From assembly GCA_964518765.1 (NCBI GenBank), contig CAZFJC010000007.1:38796-102795 (forward strand): 64,000 nt of DNA. Direction: 5' to 3'. Below the pieces are notes generated by a model. That model had not been told where the DNA came from. It was given only the letters and a program-made list of their open reading frames with translations, and searched no databases. The DNA is from CAZPNX01 sp964518765 (GTDB lineage: Bacteria; Edwardsbacteria; AC1; EtOH8). Below, one piece after another: positions 16,328-23,316 of this stretch. A program made the position numbers and the translations under genes. How positions within the stretch are numbered: position 1 is the first letter of the stretch; every line of letters begins with the position of its first letter.

Positions 16328-16720
16328 TCAGGCAGCGTTCTCCTGCCCTGCCACCGGCTCGGCCGGGGCGCCGGACGGTTGTTCCGGCGCCCTCTCCGGG
16401 TCGGCCTGGGAGGCGGGTTCTGACGAGACGATCTGAATGTGGCCCCTGACGATCAAGTGTCGCAGGATGTGTTCGTCCAGCTGGATAGCCCGGGTGAGCT
16501 CCCGGGGGGCGCCGGAGTCGGCGAAGAACTGAAAGCAGATGTATGTCGCCTCATGGCGGTTCTTGATGGGGTAGCTCATCTTGCGGCGTCCCCAGCGCTC
16601 CACCGCCGACATACGGCCGTTGTTCCTCTTGACCACTTCGGCCAGCTTCTCTAGTTTTTTGTCGACTCCGGCGTCGTCCAGCGAGGGGTCGACCACGATG
16701 ACTGTTTCGTAGGCGTTCAA
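16328..16720 (-). CDS. rpsF: 30S ribosomal protein S6
   Basis: A 130-residue S6: MNAYETVIVVDPSL, WGRRKMSYPIKNRHEATY and LDEHILRHLIV are the family motifs. The C-terminal 30 residues form an acidic, proline-rich tail (QADPERAPEQPSGAPAEP) longer than in many species. It starts one base after the pth stop region and heads the rpsF-ssb-rpsR-rplI run. Confidence 0.97.
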   Translation of the reverse strand: MNAYETVIVVDPSLDDAGVDKKLEKLAEVVKRNNGRMSAVERWGRRKMSYPIKNRHEATYICFQFFADSGAPRELTRAIQLDEHILRHLIVRGHIQIVSSEPASQADPERAPEQPSGAPAEPVAGQENAA

Positions 16721-16721
16721 C

Positions 16722-17297
16722 TTACCTAGGCTCCTCTTTTGTGGTTCGGTTTATTTCGTTCATGGCTTTTACGATGCCGTGCTCCAGCACCAGTGTTACC
16801 GCCTGAGCCCCCCGGGACACCAGCCAGGGGAGGTCGTTCATTTCTTCCAGGGCGAACCGGCCCAGGACATGTTCCGGGGTCCGTCCCGGGGCACTGGGGC
16901 GACCGATGCCCATCCTCAGCCTGGCGAAATCCTCAGTCCCCAAGCATTGGATTATCGACTCCAGTCCTCGATGCCCTCCTGACGAACCGCCGGCTCTAAG
17001 CCGCAGCCGACCGAAGGCAAGATCGACGTCGTCGCAGACGACCAGCAGGTTCTTGGCCCCCAGGTTATGGTAGCGGAGGGCTCGGGCCACGGCGGTGCCG
17101 CTGAGGTTCATGAAGGTGGAGGGCTTGACCAGCAGGCATTCCCCGGCCCCCTCGAGGCGAGCCGAATCGTACAGAGTGCGGCGGCTCCAGGAGGCGCCGC
17201 CAGCCTCGGCCAGATGGTCGGCCACCATGAAGCCCAGATTGTGCCGGGTCCTGAGGTACTGGCGCCCGGGATTGCCCAGGCCGGCCACACACCACAT
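16722..17297 (-). CDS. pth: Peptidyl-tRNA hydrolase
   Basis: Pth releases peptides from prematurely dropped peptidyl-tRNA. The 191-residue protein has the signature GLGNPGRQYLRTRHNLGF (with the catalytic His), KPSTFMNLSG and DDVDLAFGRLRLR. The ATG at 17297 follows a good GGGGAG site; a GTG six codons earlier is also in frame but less likely. It lies between rplY and rpsF on the minus strand, with a 28-bp gap to rplY. Confidence 0.97.
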   Translation of the reverse strand: MWCVAGLGNPGRQYLRTRHNLGFMVADHLAEAGGASWSRRTLYDSARLEGAGECLLVKPSTFMNLSGTAVARALRYHNLGAKNLLVVCDDVDLAFGRLRLRAGGSSGGHRGLESIIQCLGTEDFARLRMGIGRPSAPGRTPEHVLGRFALEEMNDLPWLVSRGAQAVTLVLEHGIVKAMNEINRTTKEEPR

Positions 17298-17325
17298 GCC
17301 GGAAGCGCTCCCCACCGCCCCAGGC

Positions 17326-17982
17326 TCAGGTTTCCTCTTCTTCCTCCTCCTTCTTTCCCTTGGAGATGACCTCGGGCTCCTTGGCCTCGGCCGCCGCCTC
17401 GGCCTCCGCGGCCGGCGCCTCCTCGACTATGGGCGCGATAACGGTGGCGATGACCTGGGATTTGTCGGAGAGGACCTCGATCCGCTCTAGGCTGATATCC
17501 CTGACATGTAGCGACTGCCCTACCTTAAGGGCCGAGATGTCGAGCACGATCTTGTCCGGGATGTCGCCGGGCAGGCAGGCCACCTCGACCATGTCTATGA
17601 TGTGTTCCAGGATGCCGCCTTGGTTCTTGACCCCCTCCGGCGTGCCCGTGGTCTCCACCGGCACCTTGACCTTGATCTTCTCGTCCATCCTGATCTGCTG
17701 AAGATCCAGGTGGAGCAGTCGGTTGCGAATGGGCTCGGTCTGGGTCTCGCGGATAACGGCCTTGATGGCGGTCCCGTCCTCGAGTTTGAGGGTGATGATG
17801 GTATTCTCCCCGAAGGTGGACTTGAACAGGGGCAGCAGCTCTTTGGCGTTTAGGGAGATGGGGGTGGCCACCTGGCCGTGTCCGTAGACCACGGCCGGTA
17901 CCAGCCCCCGGCTGCGGAGCTTCTTGACCGGGGCCTTGCCGAACTCCGGCCGTTTCTGAGCTGTCAGTGTGATCTCGTGCAT
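17326..17982 (-). CDS. rplY: 50S ribosomal protein L25 (Ctc form)
   Basis: A 218-residue two-domain L25/TL5/Ctc protein that binds 5S rRNA. The N-terminal domain has KRPEFGKAPVKKLRSRGLVP and VVYGH, and the C-terminal beta domain has LHVRDISLERIEVLSD. The tail is strongly charged (KEPEVISKGKKEEEEEET). The long form fits a stress-type L25. The pairing with pth and prs is a widespread gene order. Confidence 0.97.
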   Translation of the reverse strand: MHEITLTAQKRPEFGKAPVKKLRSRGLVPAVVYGHGQVATPISLNAKELLPLFKSTFGENTIITLKLEDGTAIKAVIRETQTEPIRNRLLHLDLQQIRMDEKIKVKVPVETTGTPEGVKNQGGILEHIIDMVEVACLPGDIPDKIVLDISALKVGQSLHVRDISLERIEVLSDKSQVIATVIAPIVEEAPAAEAEAAAEAKEPEVISKGKKEEEEEET

Positions 17983-18015
17983 GCGGGTTCCTTATGTTAT
18001 CGATTTATTGGTTGC

Positions 18016-18957
18016 TCAGACGAATAGGGAGCTGACCGAGCGCTCGCCGTGTATCCTGACGATGGCGTCGGCCAACAGCTTGGCGATGGAAAGCACCGTG
18101 ATTTTAGGCAGGCGTTTCTCCTGTGGCAGGGGGATGGTGTCGGTCACCACCAGCCGCTTGATGCAGGAGGCCCTCAGGCACTCGGGGGCACCGCCGGAGA
18201 GCATGGGATGGGTGGCGGAGGCGTAGATGTCCTTCGCCCCCTGGCGCTTGAGGGTTTCGGCCACCTTGGTCAGGGTACGGCCGGTGTCCATGATGTCGTC
18301 GACAATCAGGCAGTGCTTGCCCTGGACATCGCCCACCACGTTCATGATCTCCACCTGGTTGGCCATGGGACGACGCTTGTCGATAAAAGCCAGGGGGACG
18401 CTGGCCCCCAGCCTTTTGGCGAAGGCCCGGGCCCGGTTGGCGCCGCCGGTGTCCGGGGCCACCACCACCAGGTCGCGCAACCTCAGCCTCTTTACATAGT
18501 CGATGATGACCGGCATGGCGTAGAGGTGGTCCACCGGGATGTCGAAGAAGCCCTGGATGGCCTCGGCATGTAGGTCCAGAGTCAGCACCCGGTCGGCCCC
18601 AGCGGTGGTTATCAGGTTGGCCACCAGTTTGGCCGATATGGGCACCCGGGGCTGGTCCTTCCGCTCTTGCCGCGAGTATCCGAAGTAGGGGATGACGGCG
18701 GTGATCCGCCTGGCCGAGGCCCGACGGGCGGCATCGATCAGCATCAGCAGCTCCAGCAGGTTGTCGGCCGGGGCGAAGGTGGGCTGGACGATGAAGGTGT
18801 CGGTGCCGCGGACGTTCTCGTTGATCTTGATCCTCAGCTCGCCGTCCGAGAAGCGATCGATGAGGCACGAACCGGGCTTGGAGCGCATATGGCGGCAGAT
18901 GGCGGAGGCCAGGGCCGGGTTGGCCGAGCCGGAGAATATCTTCAATTCGCCGTTCAT
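18016..18957 (-). CDS. prs: Ribose-phosphate pyrophosphokinase
   Basis: PRPP synthetase makes phosphoribosyl pyrophosphate from ribose 5-phosphate and ATP for purine, pyrimidine, His and Trp synthesis. The 313-residue protein has the FSDGELRIKINENVRG loop, the PYFGYSRQERK ATP site, the DLHAEAIQGFF metal-binding region and the PRPP loop CLIVDDIMDTGRT. Length and motifs are normal. It follows the tRNA-Gln gene on the same strand. Confidence 0.98.
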   Translation of the reverse strand: MNGELKIFSGSANPALASAICRHMRSKPGSCLIDRFSDGELRIKINENVRGTDTFIVQPTFAPADNLLELLMLIDAARRASARRITAVIPYFGYSRQERKDQPRVPISAKLVANLITTAGADRVLTLDLHAEAIQGFFDIPVDHLYAMPVIIDYVKRLRLRDLVVVAPDTGGANRARAFAKRLGASVPLAFIDKRRPMANQVEIMNVVGDVQGKHCLIVDDIMDTGRTLTKVAETLKRQGAKDIYASATHPMLSGGAPECLRASCIKRLVVTDTIPLPQEKRLPKITVLSIAKLLADAIVRIHGERSVSSLFV

Positions 18958-19016
18958 GCTGGTTCGATGAGACTATGCTTCAAAGTTATGTTCAAGCTTG
19001 TTTTCTTCCCTCTGGC

Positions 19017-19091
19017 TGGCTCGGGGGCAGGGACTCGAACCCCGGTCCTCAGCTCCAAAGGCTGGTGTCCTGCCGATTGGACGACCCCCGA
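19017..19091 (-). tRNA. tRNA-Gln (anticodon TTG)
   Basis: The minus strand folds as a tRNA of 75 nt including an encoded CCA. The acceptor TCGGGGG pairs with CCCCCGA, the discriminator base is G, the D-arm stem is GTCC/GGAC, the anticodon loop CTTTGGA gives TTG, and the T-loop is TTCGAGT. One mismatch (C-A) closes the anticodon stem. It lies between spoVG and prs. Confidence 0.93.
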
Positions 19092-19279
19092 GCTTTGAAA
19101 GATGTTCCCAGGCCGGGGATGGCCCGGATAGCCGCCGGGCAATAAAAAACGGTGGCAACGGGCGCCCCGGCATAGTCGGGACTTGACAAAGCCGCACGGA
19201 GATGTCCCGCCGGGCGGGACGCGGCGACCCTTCGTCAACCGTTGGGATTCGCTATTTTAATGTACCGGGAGGTCGCGGC

Positions 19280-19582
19280 TCAGTCCGCCGGAAACTCCCC
19301 CTGGTGGGCCACGGCCCCGCCGGTCTTGACGGCCTTTTCGTACTCGGCCAGAATCGCCTTCTCCAGCATCTGCCGGGTCTCGGAGTTGATGGGGTGGGCC
19401 ACATCCTTGAACGTCCCGTCGGACATCTTGCGGCTGGGCATGGCGATGAACGGCCCGTTGGTCCCCTGGATGATCTTGATGCCGCGCACGGCGAAGGCGT
19501 TGTCGAAGGTGACGTTGGCGAAGGCCAACAGCTTGTCGTTGCCCGCCTGGCGCAAGGAGACGCGGACTTCGGTGATCTGCAT
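19280..19582 (-). CDS. spoVG: SpoVG family RNA/DNA-binding regulator
   Basis: A 100-residue SpoVG: MQITEVRVSL, LLAFANVTFDNAFAVRGIKI and FIAMPSRKMSDGTFKDVAHP are the diagnostic blocks. Family members bind nucleic acids and act as global regulators, far beyond sporulation. The gene sits next to ispE and prs, the same neighbourhood as in many Gram-positive bacteria. A 17-bp GC-rich dyad (19204-19220) lies downstream but has no T-run. Confidence 0.95.
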   Translation of the reverse strand: MQITEVRVSLRQAGNDKLLAFANVTFDNAFAVRGIKIIQGTNGPFIAMPSRKMSDGTFKDVAHPINSETRQMLEKAILAEYEKAVKTGGAVAHQGEFPAD

Positions 19583-19613
19583 GGGGAAGACCTATGGTGT
19601 TACGGCTGGTTGT

Positions 19614-20498
19614 TTATTTACTGGGGAGGCTGTGGGCCAGGTAGCAACCGGGCCACCGGACACGAAGACCTCCCCAAGCCTTCCGGGCAGAGACCAGATC
19701 CTTGAATATCCCAAAAACCGCAGAACCGCTGCCGCTCATCAGGCTGTTATAAGCCCCGGCGGCGACGAGATCATCCTTGGCTTCTTTTATCCGGCCATAA
19801 CAAGAGATGACCGTCGGCTCAAGATCGTTGACCAACAATCTGCTTATCCGGGCCGGGCCATCGGCCCCTGCGAAGCTCCGAGCCAATATTTTACTATATC
19901 CGGCATGTTTTGTCAACGCCCAATTTAGCTGGGAATAGGCCCAGGCCGTCGCTACCTGGAATCCGGGAAAGATGATGACCACATGAAACCTGGGAAGGTT
20001 TTTCATCGGCCGGACATGCTCGCCGCGGCCGGTCACCAGGCAGGTTCCGCCATAGAGAAAGAAGGGGACATCGGATCCAATCTCGGCGGCTAAAAGCTCC
20101 AGGCTCTTGCCATCTAATCCTTTAACACTCCACAGTTTAGACAAAGACCTTAAAGCGACGGCCGCATTTGATGAGCCTCCTCCGAGACCGGCCCCTGCCG
20201 GTATTTTTTTGTACAATCTTATGGTCACCCCCTTGGGCCGACCAGGATGGCCTTTTTCCCTCTGGGCGAAAAGCCTGAGGCTTTCGGCCGCTCTTACCAC
20301 CAAGTTGCGGCTGTCGGTGGGGATGGTGGGATCATCGCACAACAGCACTATCCGATCGTCCCGCCTGTGGCTGAAGGTCAACCGGTCACATAGGGAGATG
20401 GATTGAAAGATAGAACATAGCTCGTGGAAACCGTCGGAACGCTTACCCACGATCTTAAGGGCTAGGTTTATCTTGGCGAAGGCAAAGGCGGAAACCAT
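19614..20498 (-). CDS. ispE: 4-diphosphocytidyl-2-C-methyl-D-erythritol kinase
   Basis: IspE is the GHMP-family kinase of the MEP isoprenoid route. The 294-residue protein has AFAKINLALKIVGKRSDGFHE at its start, the ATP loop PAGAGLGGGSSNAA and the C-terminal LMSGSGSAVFGIF motif. The start at 20498 is chosen because homology begins there and a -10 box lies only 6 bp before it, so a longer product would begin upstream of the promoter. The mRNA is probably leaderless. IspD and IspF, the flanking steps of the same route, are encoded at 47413-48572. Confidence 0.95.
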   Translation of the reverse strand: MVSAFAFAKINLALKIVGKRSDGFHELCSIFQSISLCDRLTFSHRRDDRIVLLCDDPTIPTDSRNLVVRAAESLRLFAQREKGHPGRPKGVTIRLYKKIPAGAGLGGGSSNAAVALRSLSKLWSVKGLDGKSLELLAAEIGSDVPFFLYGGTCLVTGRGEHVRPMKNLPRFHVVIIFPGFQVATAWAYSQLNWALTKHAGYSKILARSFAGADGPARISRLLVNDLEPTVISCYGRIKEAKDDLVAAGAYNSLMSGSGSAVFGIFKDLVSARKAWGGLRVRWPGCYLAHSLPSK

Positions 20499-20504
20499 AT
20501 TAAT

Positions 20505-20534
20505 ATTATAGCATAGATATATCATCTTAGGCAA
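20505..20534 (-). promoter_or_regulatory. ispE promoter, leaderless type
   Basis: On the minus strand TTGCCT (20534-20529), an 18-bp spacer and TATAAT (20510-20505) end 6 bp before the ispE ATG. A start at the usual distance from the -10 box falls on or next to the initiation codon. Confidence 0.65.
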
Positions 20535-20562
20535 TCGGAAGGCATTATCTCCTAAAAAAGGC

Positions 20563-20591
20563 TTGACACCGCCAGCAGATTGGAATAAACT
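20563..20591 (+). promoter_or_regulatory. Sigma-70 promoter of the DUF2846 gene
   Basis: TTGACA (20563-20568), a 17-bp spacer and TAAACT (20586-20591). It is divergent from the ispE promoter; the two share about 60 bp. Confidence 0.7.
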
Positions 20592-20625
20592 ATTACCATA
20601 AAGCATATATGACTTAGGAGAAGAT

Positions 20626-21063
20626 ATGTTTAACATTATTAACCCGCGCCCCAGGCGTAGCCTTCGTTGGCTGTGCCTGGCCCCCCTTTTTTTTCTATCC
20701 TGCGTTCATGGGAAACCTTATCAGCCGGTGGAGAGCTACCCTCCGGACCAGGCCCTGGTATATTTTTACAGACCGGAAGCCCACGGCACCAAGGGCGGGA
20801 AATATTCGATCAAATGGGTGGAGACCGAGCTGGGCAAACTGCGCTACGGCAGCTATTTCACCTATCTGGCCGCACCAGGCTCCTATACATTCTACCATGA
20901 AAGTCATTTTGGATTTGCCAAAATAGAGGTAAATTTGTTGGCCGGGGAGACTTATTATATTCGTTTTCGGGCTAGGGGATTGCTGGGGGGAAAATTGATT
21001 TTTGAATTGGTGCCCTCCTCGTTCGCCCAGGTGGAATTGATGGATTGTCGGTATTATCCGTAG
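20626..21063 (+). CDS. DUF2846 lipoprotein
   Basis: A 145-residue protein with a basic N-terminus, a hydrophobic stretch and a lipobox ending FFLSC, so it should be lipidated at Cys 26. The mature part has ALVYFYRPEAHGTKGG and the strand ETYYIRFRA, which fit the DUF2846 family of small beta-rich lipoproteins of unknown role. A GGAG ribosome site precedes the ATG. It is a single gene with its own promoter. Confidence 0.8.
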   Translation: MFNIINPRPRRSLRWLCLAPLFFLSCVHGKPYQPVESYPPDQALVYFYRPEAHGTKGGKYSIKWVETELGKLRYGSYFTYLAAPGSYTFYHESHFGFAKIEVNLLAGETYYIRFRARGLLGGKLIFELVPSSFAQVELMDCRYYP

Positions 21064-21174
21064 CAGATTTGGGTTATAAGCGATTTTTCGCTTCAGTATA
21101 TATCCGACCTGTCTTGGTAAACCAACTTTGACAGAATGGCGACACCCTGTCAATAGCGACATGCTTTACAGTCC

Positions 21175-21825
21175 ATGGAAGTGATAGACAACGGCCCCCA
21201 GCCTCAGTATGATCGACTGCTCCCGGTGCAGGAGGATGCCCTCAAGGAGGTCTTCAACATCGGCTCGGGCCAGGCGGCCACCACCCTGGCCGAGGCCCTG
21301 GGGGTCAAGGTGCTGGTGTCGGTGCCGGCCATCGGCATCAGACCGGTGGAGGAAGTGCTGTCATCGCTGGCTAAACCAGCCACCCCGGTGGTCTGTCTGG
21401 TGGACATCTTTGCCGGGGATATCTCGGGCTGCACCGTCTGGCTGATGCCGGGGGACAAGGCCCGAAACTTCGCCCAGCTCTGCTGGCATCACATGCCGCA
21501 ATCAAGGAAAAGGCCGGAGTTCGACTTCGGCCAGATACACCGGGAGATCTCGGAGTGCCTGACCGGCGCCTATCTCAATACGGTGGAGAACATGCTGGGC
21601 CTGCTGACCGTGCCCTCGACCCCGATGCTGCTGTCGGGGGTGATGCGCTCCGTGCTGGAGAGGATACTCACCGAACGCAGCCAGGGGACGGGGGCGGTGG
21701 CCTACGTGCAGAACAAGTTCACCATGGGGGAGAAGCCCAATAGCTATATTGGTTTTTTCATGATGGTGCCGGATCTCGGCTCGCTCAAAAGGATGTTGGA
21801 GATCCTGAAGGTGGCGGAATACTGA
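21175..21825 (+). CDS. CheC-like phosphatase
   Basis: A 216-residue CheC/CheX/FliY-family protein. Two copies of the active-site pattern (E followed three residues on by N) are visible: DALKEVFNIGSGQAATTLA near residue 21 and HREISECLTGAYLNTVENM near residue 123. Both dephosphorylation sites look intact, so it probably removes phosphate from a receiver domain. No chemotaxis, flagellar or CheY gene is nearby; the PorX-like receiver at 37744 is a possible client, though this is only inference. It is followed by a strong terminator, so it is expressed apart from purD. Confidence 0.85.
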   Translation: MEVIDNGPQPQYDRLLPVQEDALKEVFNIGSGQAATTLAEALGVKVLVSVPAIGIRPVEEVLSSLAKPATPVVCLVDIFAGDISGCTVWLMPGDKARNFAQLCWHHMPQSRKRPEFDFGQIHREISECLTGAYLNTVENMLGLLTVPSTPMLLSGVMRSVLERILTERSQGTGAVAYVQNKFTMGEKPNSYIGFFMMVPDLGSLKRMLEILKVAEY

Positions 21826-21904
21826 ACGGCCAAAACGACCTTCGGCCGGACCCGCCTGTTCAATGGGGCCCAACCGACCAAAAGAGATGGGATTGCAGGG
21901 CAAA

Positions 21905-21934
21905 AACAGGCTACCATTTGGTAGCCTGTTTTTC
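21905..21934 (+). terminator. Intrinsic terminator after the cheC-like gene
   Basis: AACAGGCTACC and GGTAGCCTGTT form an 11-bp stem with a short ATTT loop, followed by TTTTT. It separates the cheC-like gene from the purD promoter. Confidence 0.9.
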
Positions 21935-21957
21935 ATTGCCGGAGCGGTTTTTACTCA

Positions 21958-21986
21958 TTGACACCTTGCTGAAAGTATGATAACAT
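21958..21986 (+). promoter_or_regulatory. purD promoter, nearly leaderless
   Basis: TTGACA (21958-21963), a 17-bp spacer and TAACAT (21981-21986). The ATG of purD is at 21995, only 8 bp after the -10 box, so the transcript should begin at or within a base or two of the start codon. No Shine-Dalgarno is present. Confidence 0.75.
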
Positions 21987-21994
21987 AAAAAGTT

Positions 21995-23269
21995 ATGAAA
22001 ATCCTAATCATCGGCTCGGGCGGACGGGAGCACGCCCTGGCTTGGAAGCTGGCGCAAAGCTCACTGGTAACCGAGATCCACGCCGCCCCGGGAAATCCCG
22101 GCATCGCCCGTCTGGCCGAGTGCCATCCCATATCGGCACACAACCTTGACGGGATCCGCGAACTGGCCGTGGGCCTAGGGATAGATCTGGCCGTGGTCGG
22201 GCCGGACGATTGCCTGGCGGCCGGCATGACAGATGTTCTCCAGGAGGCCGGAATCAAAGTTTTCGGACCCACCAAGGCGGCCGCCAGAATAGAATCTTCC
22301 AAAGCTTTCGCCAAGGAGCTGATGGCCGAGGAGAGGATCCCCACCGCCAGTTCGGCCACCTTCTCCGATTACCAGCAGGCGTGTGATCACCTGAGGTTGC
22401 GGCATCTGCCGGCCGTCATCAAGGCCAGCGGCTTGGCCCTGGGTAAGGGGGCCATCATCTGCCACACCCGTCAGCATGCCATGCAGGTCCTGCACTCGAT
22501 GATGGTCGACAGGATCTTCGGCCCGGCCGGCGACCAAGTGGTGGTGGAGGATTTCCTCGAGGGCCGCGAGGTCTCGGTCCATGCCCTATGCGACGGCTCC
22601 AGTGCCGTCGTCTTCCCACCGGCCCAGGATCACAAGGCGGCCTACGATGGCGATCAGGGGCCGAACACCGGCGGTATGGGGTGCTACTGTCCAGTGACTT
22701 GGGTCAGCCGTGACACCATGGACGAGATCAAGCGTAAAGTTATCGAGCCGACTCTTCGGGCCCTGGCCAGGAGGGGAACCCCTTTCGTGGGATGCCTCTA
22801 TCCCGGGCTGATGCTCACTGATGATGGGATCAAGGTGCTGGAGTTCAACGCCCGCTTCGGGGATCCCGAGACCCAGGCCTTCATGCCCTTGATGGAGGGG
22901 GACCTGGTGGAGGCCATGATGGCCTGCCTCGAGGGGACCCTGCCGAGGATCGAGTTAAAATGGCGGCGCCAGGCCGCGGCCTGCGTCATAGCCGCCTCGG
23001 GTGGCTATCCCGGCCCCTACCGCAAGGGGCTTGAGATCGCCGGGGTGGATGAGGCCGGCAGCCTTCCAGGGGTGACGGTCTTCCAAGCCGGGACCGCGCT
23101 GGAGAACGGAAAGCTGGTCACCGCCGGGGGCAGGGTTTTGGGGGTCACCGGATGTTCCACAGATTTGGAGGGCGCTCTGAAAGCTGCCTACCAAGGTATG
23201 GAGCTGATATCGTTCGACGGAATCCATTACCGGCGAGACATCGGGCGTCGAGAACAGGCGGTGACTTAA
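21995..23269 (+). CDS. purD: Phosphoribosylamine-glycine ligase
   Basis: PurD joins glycine to phosphoribosylamine, step two of purine synthesis. The 424-residue ATP-grasp enzyme has GSGGREHALAWKL at the start, the VVGPDD loop, the ATP-grasp strand AVIKASGLALGKGA, the NTGGMG motif and LEFNARFGDPETQ. All are intact and the length is typical. It is not in a pur operon here. The next gene starts 48 bp downstream. Confidence 0.97.
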   Translation: MKILIIGSGGREHALAWKLAQSSLVTEIHAAPGNPGIARLAECHPISAHNLDGIRELAVGLGIDLAVVGPDDCLAAGMTDVLQEAGIKVFGPTKAAARIESSKAFAKELMAEERIPTASSATFSDYQQACDHLRLRHLPAVIKASGLALGKGAIICHTRQHAMQVLHSMMVDRIFGPAGDQVVVEDFLEGREVSVHALCDGSSAVVFPPAQDHKAAYDGDQGPNTGGMGCYCPVTWVSRDTMDEIKRKVIEPTLRALARRGTPFVGCLYPGLMLTDDGIKVLEFNARFGDPETQAFMPLMEGDLVEAMMACLEGTLPRIELKWRRQAAACVIAASGGYPGPYRKGLEIAGVDEAGSLPGVTVFQAGTALENGKLVTAGGRVLGVTGCSTDLEGALKAAYQGMELISFDGIHYRRDIGRREQAVT

Positions 23270-23316
23270 TGTAATGCAGACGTCAGCCTGGATCGTACAA
23301 TCTCATATTTTTTACA

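Noticed and set aside
19204..19220. A 17-bp GC-rich dyad downstream of spoVG
   Set aside because: There is no T-run on either strand, so it is not called a terminator. It may be chance in GC-rich DNA.
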